The notes: generated from the sequence alone by a model not told the origin. DNA of 64,000 nucleotides from Leptothermofonsia sichuanensis E412 (GCF_019891175.1 NZ_CP072600.1:2728001-2792000); one strand, 5' to 3'. Counted from the first letter of the stretch, positions 8,894 through 18,717 are shown. Translations and numbers: made by a program.

Positions 8894-9115
8894 ATGAGGC
8901 TACAAGACATCCAAAATCAGGCATTGCAGTTGCCTGCTGGCGATCGCTGGCAGTTAGTACAAGTCCTTTTAGACTCTCTGAAACGGGAAGCAAACCTCAA
9001 GCCCAAGCGGGGGAACCTGTCGCGTTTGCGAGGTATTGCTAAGATTTCGGCAGATGCAGGAGAAAGTAACGCCCAAGCGGATTATGTAACCTATCTGACC
9101 GAGAAGTATCAGTAA
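8894..9115 (+). CDS. antitoxin of a VapBC-like module
   Basis: A 73-residue protein beginning MRLQDIQNQALQLPAGDRW, with RWQLVQVLLDSLKRE following. The pattern is that of short cyanobacterial antitoxins encoded before PIN toxins. I chose ATG 8894 because a GGAAGG sits about 5 bp upstream and the family motif starts there; an in-frame ATG at 8789 would add unrelated residues from the cassette leader. The stop codon overlaps the toxin start by one base, giving translational coupling. It is expected to neutralise the downstream toxin and repress the shared promoter. Confidence 0.72.
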   Translation: MRLQDIQNQALQLPAGDRWQLVQVLLDSLKREANLKPKRGNLSRLRGIAKISADAGESNAQADYVTYLTEKYQ

Positions 9116-9531
9116 TGCGAGTTCTGATTGATACCAATATTGTTCTTGATTTTTTACAAGAACGAGAGCCGTTTGTGGAAAATGCAGCAAGATTATTTGA
9201 GCATATTGATGCTGGAGAAATTGAGGGATTCATCGCAGCAACGACAATAACTAACATTTACTACATTGTTCGTAGGGCAGCAGGTAGGGCAGTGGCGCAA
9301 GATGCAGTTACTCAGGTGTTAAGCGATCTAAACATCTGTACAGTCGATTTAGAGGTGCTAGAACAAGCTCTTGCATTAGATTTCGAGGATTTTGAAGATG
9401 CAGTACAGTATGCTTGTGCAGTAGTGTACAGTGTTGATGAGATCGTTACTCGTGATGCCACTGGATTTACAAATTCGGAAGTTCCTGTGGTTTTGCCTGA
9501 AGAGATTGGTACTATCAATGGTGCTGAGTAA
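9115..9531 (+). CDS. vapC: PIN-domain toxin (VapC-like ribonuclease)
   Basis: A 138-residue PIN-domain protein. LIDTNIVLDFL at residues 4-14 carries the first metal-binding Asp, DFEDAVQYACA near residue 90 carries the third acidic site, and TRDATGF near residue 113 carries the fourth; the second acidic position is less clear. VapC toxins are Mg-dependent endoribonucleases that cut tRNA or rRNA. The start ATG overlaps the antitoxin stop by one base. The module lies between attC-like sites, suggesting cassette mobility. Assignment to the PIN family is secure; the RNA target is unknown. Confidence 0.85.
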   Translation: MRVLIDTNIVLDFLQEREPFVENAARLFEHIDAGEIEGFIAATTITNIYYIVRRAAGRAVAQDAVTQVLSDLNICTVDLEVLEQALALDFEDFEDAVQYACAVVYSVDEIVTRDATGFTNSEVPVVLPEEIGTINGAE

Positions 9532-9556
9532 AGAGATTGAAGCAGCGTTCATCGCG

Positions 9557-9643
9557 TCATAACAAGTCGCTGCACCAGAACGCCGTATGCTGGTCAGTTG
9601 AGCTGCAAAGGTTATCTGCGTCCGGTGAGCTTGGTCGTTAGGC
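9557..9643 (+). other. attC site (attC-2), 87 bp
   Basis: R'' box TCATAAC (9557-9563), L'' GCTGCACC (about 9569-9576), L' GGTGAGC (about 9624-9630) and R' GTTAGGC (9637-9643), which fits GTTRRRY. L'' and the complement of L' (GCTCACC) differ by one extra G, the unpaired base that orients integrase on folded attC sites. This architecture is hard to explain otherwise. Confidence 0.7.
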
Positions 9644-9797
9644 ACACACAGCAAGAATCTCATGATCCGCTTGTTGAACAGAGATGATTGAGCCTAAATT
9701 GGGAGGTTCGTGTACATGATTAGAATCGTGAATTCAGGACAGGAGATGAGGCGACCATTTGTTGCAGTGGCCAGTGCTACAAGTTTCCTTGTAATTT

Positions 9798-11027
9798 TGT
9801 AATAAATCAAACTTAATCTGACAGATGAGATTATCGGACACTGAGAAATGGTGTCCGATGTGTTTGATTTGTTTCACCCTCTTCTACGTGTTGTTCATGC
9901 GTTTGTTTCACCTTAATCGTATCCTCAAAGTAGTCATGCACCATCTTCTGTTTGACTAAGGGTTTGCTATCCAAGAAGGTTTGTATTGGGGGCTTGCCAT
10001 AGCAATAGCCTCCAGAATGCGGTCGAGTGCAATTGTAAGAATCGACCCAATCATCGACATCCTGCTGCAATTGTTCGACACTGGTATAGAGTTTCTTGCG
10101 GAAGGCAATTTGATAGAACTCTTCCAGGATGGTGCGATGGAACCGTTCACAGATACCGTTGGTTTGGGGTGATTGGGTTGTGGTTCCGGTGTGGTCGATG
10201 TCCTCAATCGCCAGATACAACTGATATTCGTGATGCTCGACATTGCCACAATACTCGGACCCCCGATCGGTCAGAATTCGCAACAGTGGCACCTGCTGGA
10301 ACTCAAAAAATGGCAATACTCGGTCATTGAGCAAATCGGCAGCCGTCAGTGCGGTTTTCATCTCATATAATTTGACGATCGCCACTTTGGAGTAGGTGTC
10401 CATGAAGGTCTGTTGGTAGATGCGTCCAACCCCTTTGATGGTGCCGACATAGAAGGTGTCCTGGGAGCCAGGATAGCCTGGATGTTCGGTTTCCAATTTC
10501 CCCGTGGGATCCCTTCTCTTGTTTCCCCTTCTCCAACGCTTTGAGTTGCGCTTCGGTCAGGATCAAATTGTCCTAGGCGGATTTGGCTTCAAGCGCTTTG
10601 AGCCGTTTGACAAAGGTTTCTAGATCATGCCGTAACCAGATAAAACGCACGCCACTCGGAGAAACCAGAATCCCTTGGTGTTTGAGTTCGTTTGAGACTC
10701 GGACTTGCCCATAAGCGGGTTGTTCAATCGCAAAATCGACTACGGCTTGTTCGATGGGTGCCTCCACTCGGTTCTTGATGCACGGCTTCTTGCGACTGTT
10801 CTCTTGCAGAGCCGCTTCGCCTCCGGTCTCATACAATTGCTTAAACCGATAGAAGCTGTCTCTGGTAACCCCCCATAACCTTACAGGCTTGAGAGACGTT
10901 GCCCAGCATTTTGGCGAGATTGAGCACACCCAGTTTGTTTTGATAATCTTGTCTTGTGTATTCATTTTGACACTCCTGATCCGTAGTAAGTTTGCAGGAT
11001 ATGTCAGATTAAGTCTCAACTATTACA
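9798..11027 (-). mobile_element. IS481-type insertion sequence, degenerate
   Basis: A 1230-bp element. Its ends are imperfect inverted repeats of about 26 bp: each begins TGTAATA from the outside and both contain ACTTAATCTGACA, with four mismatches between. The flanks are ATTT on both sides (9794-9797 and 11028-11031), a 4-bp target duplication. TGT ends and short duplications fit the IS481 family, as does the DDE transposase relic inside. The target site lies in the presumptive third integron cassette. Confidence 0.82.
9831..10965 (-). pseudogene. IS481-family transposase, frameshifted with an in-frame stop
   Basis: The gene would start at ATG 10965 (MNTQDKIIK). The frame is lost immediately after and regained at [18 protein letters not shown], implying two compensating indels. 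A TAG interrupts at about 10573-10575 between EAKSA and LILTEAQLKALEKGKQ, and a further frameshift separates HGEI from METEHPGYPGSQDTF. The C-terminal integrase core is otherwise well kept: TDRGSEYCGNVEHHEYQ and QSPQTNGICERFHRTILEEF carry the second Asp and the Glu of the DDE triad. The enzyme cannot be made as a single chain, so the element is immobile unless helped in trans. Confidence 0.85.
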
Positions 11028-11190
11028 ATTTATGGTTCTTTGATTCGTCTGATGGTCCGACGATTAGCTGCTTAAGATTTACTTTATAAATTAGCTCTAA
11101 GTTCAGCAACGCTCTAAGGAAGCCAGGAGTCAAAATTCAGGAGTCAGGAGGGTGAGTTTGATTTATGCCGGGGTTTACTATGAATCCTGA

Positions 11191-14100
11191 CTAACTTTCC
11201 TGAATCAGGCGAACCAGTTCTTCAGTGGAAACCTTGCCGCTCATATCTGCTCCTTCCAGCAAGCTGTCTGCCAGGTCGCGTTTTTGATGGTGTAGCTGGA
11301 CAATTTTTTCCTCAATCGTGTTTTTTGCCACCATGCGGTAAATGGTGACTGGGCGTTGCTGACCGATACGATGGGCGCGATCGCTGGCCTGGTCCTCCAC
11401 TGCCGGATTCCACCAGGGGTCCATGTGGATCACATAATCCGCTGCTGTCAGGTTTAGCCCGGTGCCGCCTGCTTTCAGGCTGATTAAAAAGACATCGCCA
11501 GCCCCTGATTGGAAGGCATCTACCCGCTTTTTCCGTTCTGGGGCGGGGGTGCTGCCATCCAGGTATTGATAGTGAATGTTCTGTTCGTCCAGATAATCCC
11601 GAATAATCTGCAAATGATCCACAAATTGACTGAATACGAGGGCTTTGTGGCGGTTTTCCAGTAGCTCTGCCAGCACCTCACCGAACAGTTGCAGTTTGGA
11701 ACTGGGGAGGGCGATTTCTGGTTTTGCCAGCCGACTATTGCAGCAGGCGCGACGCAGGCGCATGATTTCTGCCAGTACTTGCAGGTGTTTGGCACCAGCC
11801 GTCGCATCAGTTTCAGAGAGTTTGGTAATGGCCTCTCGTCGGAGAGCTTCGTAGAATGCCATTTCTTCCTGACTCAGTTCGACGTGCAGCAGAATTTCGG
11901 TGCGAGAGGGCAGTTCTTCCAGCACCTGACTCTTGGTGCGACGCAGCAGAAAAGGTTGAACCAGTTTTTTCAGACGGTTGCGTGCCTGCCGATCGCCATA
12001 TTTCTCAATAGGGGTGGCAAACCGCTCATTAAATTTTTCCAGGGATCCGAGCAAGCCCGGATTGATGAAGCGAAACAGATTCCACAGTTCACCCAGATGG
12101 TTTTCAATTGGGGTGCCAGTGGTAATCAGTTTGAAGCCGCCTTGCAGGTTCATGGCTGCCTGCGATCGCTTGGTGGCAAAGTTTTTGATTGACTGCGCCT
12201 CATCCAGGACAATCGTTTGCCACTGCACTTTTGCCAGCATTTCTGCCACTTCTTCCTGCTGTAACAGACCATAGCTGCATACCAGCATGTCAAAGGGTTT
12301 TAGCTGATCCAGCAGTTTCTGGCGATCGCCACTCCCAAATTGGATCGTGTTGATGGTCGGTGCAAACCGGGCAGCCTCAGCCATCCAGTTCATACAGACT
12401 GAGGTGGGTGCCACAATCAGTGTCGGACCATCCTGCGCACGGGTGAGAATAACTGCCAATGCCTGTAACGTCTTGCCCAGTCCCATGTCATCTGCCAGAC
12501 AGGCACCCACTCCCCACTCGGCAAGTCGCGCCAGCCAGCGGAACCCATCCATCTGGTAATCGCGCAGGTCTGCTTGCAGGGTGGAGGGTAGCTGTGGTTC
12601 AAAGGTCTGAATCGCTTTGATCCGCTGAATGTGTTCCTTCCAGTGTTTGTCTGCTCTGAAACTGCCCACCTCTTCTGCCCAGTCCTCCAGATTGATGGCA
12701 GCCAGAGGATGGACTCGCAAGCCTTTACCAGATTTTTCAGAAAATGCCCGCAGTTCATCTAAGCGTTTGCGAAACTCCTGGGTCAGCGCCAGAAATTGAC
12801 CATCCCCCAGGGGCACAAAGCGACTGGGAGTTTGATCCAGCAGTTCCATCAACTGCTTCATATCCAGCACCAGGCGATTGTCCAGTTGCAGTTTGCCATC
12901 GGTGTCAAACCAGTCATTCTGGCGTTTGATGGACAGGGTGAAATGCTTAAAGTCTGCCTGGTGCGTCACCCGCAGTTTTTCGCCGTGGGGCCACTCCAGG
13001 ACAACACTGTCTCCCAGATTGCCCAATTCCAGCAGCAGTTCCAGACAGGTTTCCGGGTCTTCTATGCGCCACTCGCCATCTTCCTGTTCCTGGCGGGCAA
13101 GGGTGGGGCAGGCGGCGATCGCCCCATTGGCCAGTTTCTTTTCCTCTGACAGATTGCGAACCGCTTGCAGCCGCTTACCCCCAATCTCGGCAATCACCGT
13201 TTCACCTCCCGCACCCGGTTGGTAGTAGGGACCGCCCTCTGCAAAGGGACGCACCAGAACCCCCACTTTTAATCCTCCTCCGGCAGGTAACAGGTGAATG
13301 TGGGGTTTGGGATCAGCGGGGACTTCTTCCGCACTGGACACACCGCCGCCAATATCAGAGTGAACCGTAACAATGCTGGAAACCCCACTGATGGCCGTTA
13401 ACACCCGTTCCTTTGCTGACTCCGGCACCTCCAGCCGGTTCTGATTGCCCAGAATGTCCGCAATGCGCCGATGTTCAGGACTGACCTCAATCACCTTGAG
13501 GCGGGTGGGGGTTTCCTTGACAACCACAATGCTCCGGGTGTCTTTGAGTTCTGGAAGAAATTGCAGCGTCAGACGATCGCCCTTTCCTTTTTTGACCAGC
13601 AGTTCCGGTTCGCCTTTGACTACCTCGATGCGCGTCGTGGGGGAGTCTTCCCAAAACACCAGGGGGTGCCCAATCAGGTCAGCGATCGCTTTTTCTGCAA
13701 AGGTGTAATCCGTGTTGCCGTAGTAACCGTAGGTATGAATCGGCTTCAGGTGGGTGCAGATGCGATGATCCTGTGCTGTGAGGTAGTCAAACTCCTCTGG
13801 TTTGCTCTTCAATCGCTTTAAAGCGATGGGACGACCTCTGCCCCACTCTCCTTTCGCGGTAATCGTCTGTTCACGCGGCTGAATAGACCAGTGGCTCCCC
13901 ATCAGGGAGACAAACCAGGCTAACCGTTTGTTTGTCTCCGGTTTAATGGTTTCCTGGGAGTCCTTACCGATACTGGAAAGGGCATTTAAACACATTTCCC
14001 AGGGTTCCTGGGGATGGAGCAGGTCTACCAGAGTGCGAATGTTGTGGGTTTTGCGAAAAGTCGCTGCCCGTTGCCCGTACTGCCCACGGGGTTTGAGGCG

Positions 14101-15393
14101 CGACAACAGTTCTGCGGCTTCCATTGCCAGCCACTCATAGCCAGCCGCGTCAGCCTGTTTTACGAATGATTCCAGCACTTTGGGCAGACGTGATCTGGCG
14201 GCATCAATATCCGTCCAGTAAAGGCAGAGGGCACGCAGGAGGGCTTCTAAACTGTGATGCTTGCTATTAGGAGCTTCATAGGGGATGGCGTTTTTCTGGG
14301 ACAGATCTCCTTGCTGAAGCCTGATCACCTTTTCCAGTACGCGATAGGTTGGGCTGAGCCAGGATTTCGCCTGCTGAGCCAGGCTGGTATAGCCAGATGC
14401 TTCATCTAACTGGGCGGGGGAACCTTGTTTCAGAAGCGCCAGGATGAAAAATAAGCCACCCATTGACTGAAAGTAGATTTTCCGTTTGCCACTGCCCTGC
14501 TTGAGATCTTTCAGGGCAGTAGAGTAGTGGGCGATCGCCTGTCCATCCTCACCCTGCAAAACATACAACCAGCCCTGCAAATCCGCAGCCGCTCTCCGAT
14601 AGGGATCTGTAAGACGCTCAAGAGCCTGTTGTGCTTCTGGTAACCGACCTCGCAAAATCAGTTGTTCAACCAGCAAGATGGGGAAAAAGCCCGATCGTTT
14701 ACCAGGTTCGACGCAATCTGCCTGAAGCAGAGAAAAGGCTTCCTGGGCAGGGATTAGATGCAGCATTGACTGATTCAAAATGCTGGCTAACGCCCCTTCA
14801 TAAATTTCGGGTGGCAGGGTGCGAAACCAGTCCAGATCAAACGGATCGTTACAGACTTGCTGATAAATATCAGCAAGGGAGAACTCGTCTTTGTGATAGT
14901 TGTACTTGTTGTAGTCTTCCAGCAGTTGATGGATGTACTTGATATCTTTGCGGTAAATCCCAATCCGGATCTCACGAATCAACTGGTTTTTACTGTTGAA
15001 GTAGCGGGGTCCACCCTTCCACCGGGTCGTAACTGGCAATCGGGTCTGCACAATTTTGGCAAACATTTCAAACCACCCCAGATGAACGGCATCACGGGTT
15101 GCAGTTTCCATTAAAAAAGGGTGACAGCGGGGACCCATGCCGCTTTCCTGCACCAGAACTCCCAGTTTCAACAGGCGATCAATAAAAGGCTTCAGCGACT
15201 GCTGAGTAAAGGGCTTATCGTCAATGTTCCGAGTTTGGGTGTCGTTTAAGCAGATGACAAACGTTGCCCGGCTCACAGGTTCATAAATCACCGAGAATAA
15301 CTGCACCATCAACTGCTCTAGAGGACGCAACCCATGGTACGCCTCAGAAAGCTGTTCTCGAATTTTGGCCGCATTGATGGTGAAGCTAGTCAT
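11191..15393 (-). CDS. SNF2-family DEAD/DEAH-box helicase
   Basis: A 1400-residue protein. The C-terminal third is a complete SNF2 ATPase: motif I DDMGLGKTLQALAVIL (about residue 963), DEAQSIKN motif II (about residue 1063), TGTPIENHLGELWNLFRFI motif III, LDGSTPAPERKKRVDAF in lobe 2, motif V LISLKAGGTGLNLTAADYVI and motif VI DRAHRIGQQRPV (about residue 1335). The first ~900 residues are an accessory region, with a repeat-like helical part at about residues 200-450. Bacterial SNF2 proteins resemble RapA or HepA in recycling RNA polymerase or remodelling protein-DNA contacts; the substrate here is unknown. The gene may be co-oriented with the topoisomerase gene upstream, but a heptamer repeat and about 175 bp separate them. 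Confidence 0.92.
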   Translation of the reverse strand: MTSFTINAAKIREQLSEAYHGLRPLEQLMVQLFSVIYEPVSRATFVICLNDTQTRNIDDKPFTQQSLKPFIDRLLKLGVLVQESGMGPRCHPFLMETATRDAVHLGWFEMFAKIVQTRLPVTTRWKGGPRYFNSKNQLIREIRIGIYRKDIKYIHQLLEDYNKYNYHKDEFSLADIYQQVCNDPFDLDWFRTLPPEIYEGALASILNQSMLHLIPAQEAFSLLQADCVEPGKRSGFFPILLVEQLILRGRLPEAQQALERLTDPYRRAAADLQGWLYVLQGEDGQAIAHYSTALKDLKQGSGKRKIYFQSMGGLFFILALLKQGSPAQLDEASGYTSLAQQAKSWLSPTYRVLEKVIRLQQGDLSQKNAIPYEAPNSKHHSLEALLRALCLYWTDIDAARSRLPKVLESFVKQADAAGYEWLAMEAAELLSRLKPRGQYGQRAATFRKTHNIRTLVDLLHPQEPWEMCLNALSSIGKDSQETIKPETNKRLAWFVSLMGSHWSIQPREQTITAKGEWGRGRPIALKRLKSKPEEFDYLTAQDHRICTHLKPIHTYGYYGNTDYTFAEKAIADLIGHPLVFWEDSPTTRIEVVKGEPELLVKKGKGDRLTLQFLPELKDTRSIVVVKETPTRLKVIEVSPEHRRIADILGNQNRLEVPESAKERVLTAISGVSSIVTVHSDIGGGVSSAEEVPADPKPHIHLLPAGGGLKVGVLVRPFAEGGPYYQPGAGGETVIAEIGGKRLQAVRNLSEEKKLANGAIAACPTLARQEQEDGEWRIEDPETCLELLLELGNLGDSVVLEWPHGEKLRVTHQADFKHFTLSIKRQNDWFDTDGKLQLDNRLVLDMKQLMELLDQTPSRFVPLGDGQFLALTQEFRKRLDELRAFSEKSGKGLRVHPLAAINLEDWAEEVGSFRADKHWKEHIQRIKAIQTFEPQLPSTLQADLRDYQMDGFRWLARLAEWGVGACLADDMGLGKTLQALAVILTRAQDGPTLIVAPTSVCMNWMAEAARFAPTINTIQFGSGDRQKLLDQLKPFDMLVCSYGLLQQEEVAEMLAKVQWQTIVLDEAQSIKNFATKRSQAAMNLQGGFKLITTGTPIENHLGELWNLFRFINPGLLGSLEKFNERFATPIEKYGDRQARNRLKKLVQPFLLRRTKSQVLEELPSRTEILLHVELSQEEMAFYEALRREAITKLSETDATAGAKHLQVLAEIMRLRRACCNSRLAKPEIALPSSKLQLFGEVLAELLENRHKALVFSQFVDHLQIIRDYLDEQNIHYQYLDGSTPAPERKKRVDAFQSGAGDVFLISLKAGGTGLNLTAADYVIHMDPWWNPAVEDQASDRAHRIGQQRPVTIYRMVAKNTIEEKIVQLHHQKRDLADSLLEGADMSGKVSTEELVRLIQES

Positions 15394-15413
15394 TGGAAGG
15401 TGAGGGGTTGTTA

Positions 15414-15450
15414 GTGAGGAGTGAGGAGTGAGGAGTGAGGAGTGAGAAGT
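15414..15450. repeat. heptanucleotide tandem repeat (GTGAGGA)5
   Basis: Four perfect GTGAGGA units and one GTGAGAA, in the gap between the SNF2 and topoisomerase genes. Heptamer tandem repeats (STRR) are a known feature of filamentous cyanobacterial genomes. Confidence 0.9.
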
Positions 15451-15568
15451 GTTCGCCTTCCCGTTTTAGTACCCAATATCCTGTACCCGATACCTGCCAA
15501 CCCCTCAGGCTGTGAGCTTTATATAAGTACACCCTACCATCTACCACCTTATATCTGCCCCCTGCACC

Positions 15569-18151
15569 CTATTCCCCCTCCTCCGCAGCATCATCCACAA
15601 TTTCTGTGACGGCTGTAATTTTCTCATCAGGGTTCAGGTTGAACAGGCGATCGCCTTTGCCGTCCTTACTTTCCAGGGGAGCAGACTCCATGTCCAGGCG
15701 GCTCATCCGGTTGGCGCTGGTCAGGAGGACCACTTCGGTGCCTGGAATAGCCGTCACGACTCCGGCAAGGGTGTCTGTTCTGGTGGCGAATCGAATTTGA
15801 GTACCCAGTTCACCGGCTCCAGATAACCGCAATTCATCCACTGGAAGCCGTTTAGTGTAGCCTTCCTCGGTGATTAGCAGCAGTTCTTCGTCCTCAAATA
15901 CGGTGGCACATCCCACCAGCCGATCTTGCTTGCGCAGGCGCAGTCCGCGAATGCCCTGGGCAGCCCGGCTCATAATCGGCAGGTTGTCTTCGTTCACTGC
16001 CAGACGCAGTAGACGACCACCAGAGCTTGCCAGGACCAGTTGCTCTTCTGGTTCAACCAGGCGAGCATAAATCAGTTGATCGGTTTCTTTGAACTTCATG
16101 ATCACCAGCCCCCGCCCGCTGAGATCGGAAAACTCGATCAGGGGTAGCCGTTTCAACCGTCCTTCCGCACTCAACAGAAGCAGGCTAATTTCTTCTAATT
16201 CGTCTGGCAAGATGAAGCTGTGCACAATCCCATTGCGATCGCCCTGGGCAGAGGGGGGTAACAAGGTCAACAAGGGAACTCCCCTGGCATTGCGCCCGGA
16301 GGCTGAAGGAATGTCATTCACAATAATTGGAAAAGCTTTTCCAGTGCGGGTTAAGACCACCAGTGTTTTTTGGGTCGTGGTAAACAGGGTTTGCTGGACA
16401 AAATCATCCCCCTCCTCCAGGACAAGGGTGGGCTTTTCCGCCATCCGGCTGCGGCTCCGCTGGTAGGTCTTGAGCGCAATCCGGCGTACATACCCCCGTT
16501 GGGTAATTTCCAGCACTACTTCCTGCGCTTCTTCTTCAAAGAGGGAAGGGTGGGGGGCAGGGGGTGAGGAGTGGTCTTCTTTTTCTCCTCTCTCCTCTCT
16601 CTTCTCTCCTCTCTCCTCCCTGAGTTCTTCCCCAGTCCCATTTGGCTCAGGTATCGTTATAATCCTGGTCCGGCGCTCGTCACCAAACTTTTTCTTCAGC
16701 GCCCGCAGGTCTTTTTTGAGTACTTTCAACAGTTCCCGCCGATCGCCCAGGAGTTTCTGTAACTCCTCGACACGAGCATCCAGTTCGTCAAATTCTTGCT
16801 GAAGACTGGCCTGCTCCGTAGACATCAGCCGCCGCAGGGGCATGGCAAGAATCGCATCTGACTGGCGATCGCTGAACTCAAACCGTTCTCGAAAGGTTTG
16901 TTTGGCAGTGGTACCATCGGGTGCATTTCTAAGAATATCGATCACCGCATCCAGGTTTTCCAGGGCAGTTAATAGCCCATCCAGAACTTCCAGACGATTT
17001 TCGGCTTTTTCCAGTTCGTATCGATAGCGGCGGTTGAGGGTTTCTTCTCGAAAGTTAAGGAAACTTTGTAGCAGTTCGCGTAGCGGTAACTGGCGTGGTC
17101 GTCCGTTATCCAGTGCCAGCATAATTACCCCAAAATTCGTCTGGAGGGCAGTCTGGCGATAGAGCTGATGCAGGATTTTTTGTGGATGAATGTCCCGTCG
17201 CAGTTCGATCACGACCCGGATGCCATCGCGATCGCTCTCATCCCGGATATCAGAGATCCCGTCAATCTTCCCCTGGGATACCAGATCCGCCATCTTTTCA
17301 ATCCAGGCGGCCTTGTTGACTTGATAGGGCAATTCCGTTACCACAATCGCAGTCCGGCGGTGCTTTCCCCTTCCTGTCTGAATTTCTTCAACCTGGGCAA
17401 CCCCCCGGATGGGCACACTACCTCTACCAGTCAGGTAGGCTTCCCGAATCCCATCGGTGCCCACAATCTCACCACCCGTGGGAAAGTCAGGTCCAGGGAT
17501 CAGTTCCAACAGTTTTTCGTCCGAGAGGTTAGGGGAGTCGATCAGGGCAATCAAGCCATCAACAATCTCCCCCAGGTTGTGGGGGGGAATGTTGGTTGCC
17601 ATCCCCACTGCAATGCCTGAACTGCCATTCAGTAAGAGAACGGGCAACTGGGCAGGCAAAACCGTTGGCTCCTGCTGGGAGTTGTCAAAGTTACCAATGA
17701 AGTCTACAGTGGCCTCTCCAATCTCGCTCAACATCCCTTCGTTACTGATGGGGGCGAGGCGGGTTTCAGTGTACCGCATGGCGGCAGGGGGGTCGTCGTC
17801 CACAGACCCAAAGTTACCGTGCCCCGCCAGCAGGGGATAGCGACTGGAAAAATCCTGCACCATCCGCACCAGGGCGTCGTACACTGCCTGGTCACCGTGG
17901 GGGTGATATTTACCCAGTACATCCCCAACCACACGGGCGCACTTTCGGTAAGGGCGGTCTGGGGTCAACCCCAACTCATGCATGGCGTAGAGAATGCGTC
18001 GATGCACAGGTTTGAGTCCATCCCGCACATCGGGGAGTGCTCGCCCGACGATAACACTCATGGCATATTCAAGATAGGACTGCTGCATCTCTGTATGCAG
18101 GGCGGTTGTAATCACCTGTCCTGCTGAGAGCATGTTTAACTGTCTAGCCAT
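15569..18151 (-). CDS. gyrA/parC: DNA gyrase / topoisomerase IV subunit A
   Basis: An 860-residue type IIA topoisomerase breakage-reunion subunit. The N-terminal domain has [33 protein letters not shown], the quinolone-region segment [19 protein letters not shown] and the catalytic Tyr in [10 protein letters not shown] coiled tower follows (about residues 360-500), then a C-terminal beta-pinwheel from about residue 545. In the first blade, where gyrase has a QRRGGKG-type GyrA box, this protein reads [12 protein letters not shown], so the box is absent and a topoisomerase IV-like decatenating role is possible. The linker at about residues 505-540 is a low-complexity [13 protein letters not shown] stretch encoded by a purine-rich repeat. 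It probably pairs with a GyrB/ParE encoded elsewhere. Confidence 0.93.
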   Translation of the reverse strand: MARQLNMLSAGQVITTALHTEMQQSYLEYAMSVIVGRALPDVRDGLKPVHRRILYAMHELGLTPDRPYRKCARVVGDVLGKYHPHGDQAVYDALVRMVQDFSSRYPLLAGHGNFGSVDDDPPAAMRYTETRLAPISNEGMLSEIGEATVDFIGNFDNSQQEPTVLPAQLPVLLLNGSSGIAVGMATNIPPHNLGEIVDGLIALIDSPNLSDEKLLELIPGPDFPTGGEIVGTDGIREAYLTGRGSVPIRGVAQVEEIQTGRGKHRRTAIVVTELPYQVNKAAWIEKMADLVSQGKIDGISDIRDESDRDGIRVVIELRRDIHPQKILHQLYRQTALQTNFGVIMLALDNGRPRQLPLRELLQSFLNFREETLNRRYRYELEKAENRLEVLDGLLTALENLDAVIDILRNAPDGTTAKQTFRERFEFSDRQSDAILAMPLRRLMSTEQASLQQEFDELDARVEELQKLLGDRRELLKVLKKDLRALKKKFGDERRTRIITIPEPNGTGEELREERGEKREERGEKEDHSSPPAPHPSLFEEEAQEVVLEITQRGYVRRIALKTYQRSRSRMAEKPTLVLEEGDDFVQQTLFTTTQKTLVVLTRTGKAFPIIVNDIPSASGRNARGVPLLTLLPPSAQGDRNGIVHSFILPDELEEISLLLLSAEGRLKRLPLIEFSDLSGRGLVIMKFKETDQLIYARLVEPEEQLVLASSGGRLLRLAVNEDNLPIMSRAAQGIRGLRLRKQDRLVGCATVFEDEELLLITEEGYTKRLPVDELRLSGAGELGTQIRFATRTDTLAGVVTAIPGTEVVLLTSANRMSRLDMESAPLESKDGKGDRLFNLNPDEKITAVTEIVDDAAEEGE
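16541..16626. repeat. low-complexity CTCCTCTCT repeat inside the topoisomerase gene
   Basis: A run of CTCTCCTCTCTC-type units on the plus strand plus a GTGAGGAGTGG segment matching the intergenic heptamers, in frame within the coding sequence. It encodes the charged and proline-rich interdomain linker. Confidence 0.8.
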
Positions 18152-18318
18152 GAGTCTCGTTCCTTAATTCCTGAATTCGCAAAACTTTGTGTGTAGGTTG
18201 AAACGGGCGACGATTAGCATAGTGGCATCCCCTTTACATATAGTTGCCCAATTTCACTGTAGGATGACGCCAGTTAATTTGCTTGTACTCTGCCGGGTCA
18301 TGTCGAAAGGAAGAGAGT

Positions 18319-18717
18319 ATGAAAACCGTTTTGATTGTGGAGGATGATGTCGTTAATGCACGGGTTTTTTCCAAAATTCTGACGAAACGAGGTGGGTTAG
18401 CCGTTAAGCATACGGAAAATGTTGAAGAAGTGATGCAGATTGCGCAGGCAAAGGAAGCGGACGTTATTTTGATGGATGTTTCCCTTGCCCGTAGTGTTTA
18501 CCAGGGTAAACCCGTGGACGGGATCAAGATTACTCAAATGTTGAAGGCAGACCCCAGCACAGCCAGCCTTCCTATCATTTTGGTGACGGCACACGCGATG
18601 GAGGGCGATCGCGAGAACTTCCTCAAACAAAGTGGCGCGGATGGCTATATTTCCAAGCCTGTCGTTGATCACCAGGCATTTGTAGACCAGATCATGGCGC
18701 TGCTGCCCCAGGGTTAA
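18319..18717 (+). CDS. single-domain response regulator (CheY/DivK-like)
   Basis: A 132-residue receiver domain without an output domain. It begins MKTVLIVEDDVVNARVF, with the acidic pair EDD near residues 8-10. The phospho-acceptor Asp is in DVILMDVSLA (about residue 54), the conserved Thr/Ser region is PIILVTAHAM, and the Lys is in YISKPV (about residue 114). The start at 18319 is preferred over an upstream in-frame TTG at 18283 because AAGGAAGAG lies just ahead of it and the receiver fold begins there. Such proteins relay phosphate in phosphorelays; no kinase gene is adjacent. It is divergent from the topoisomerase gene. Confidence 0.9.
   Translation: MKTVLIVEDDVVNARVFSKILTKRGGLAVKHTENVEEVMQIAQAKEADVILMDVSLARSVYQGKPVDGIKITQMLKADPSTASLPIILVTAHAMEGDRENFLKQSGADGYISKPVVDHQAFVDQIMALLPQG

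Larger units (their letters stand above)
8743..9637 (+). mobile_element. integron gene cassette 2 (toxin-antitoxin cassette)
   Basis: The segment begins TTATGC and ends with attC-2, whose R'' box TCATAAC matches the complement of its start at 6 of 7 positions. It holds a two-gene VapBC-like module reading toward the attC, with a 150-bp leader. Toxin-antitoxin modules with their own promoters are well known in chromosomal cassette arrays. Confidence 0.6.
9716..11075 (+). pseudogene. small ORF split by the IS481-type element
   Basis: The ORF starts at ATG 9716 with a GGGAGG about 8 bp upstream (a GTG at 9710 is an alternative) and now stops at 9800-9802, in the first bases of the inserted element. 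If the element (9798-11027) and one copy of the 4-bp target duplication are removed, the frame continues from 11032 to a TAA at 11073-11075. That restores a 41-codon ORF with a hydrophobic stretch from about residue 15 to 34. It would be the gene of a third cassette starting at 9638. I do not recognise it, and a 41-codon frame could occur by chance. Confidence 0.4.

Noticed and set aside
9716-9802. Stand-alone 28-codon gene before the IS element
   Set aside because: Its stop codon is supplied by the inserted element; the pre-insertion frame is 41 codons, so it is treated as an interrupted ORF.
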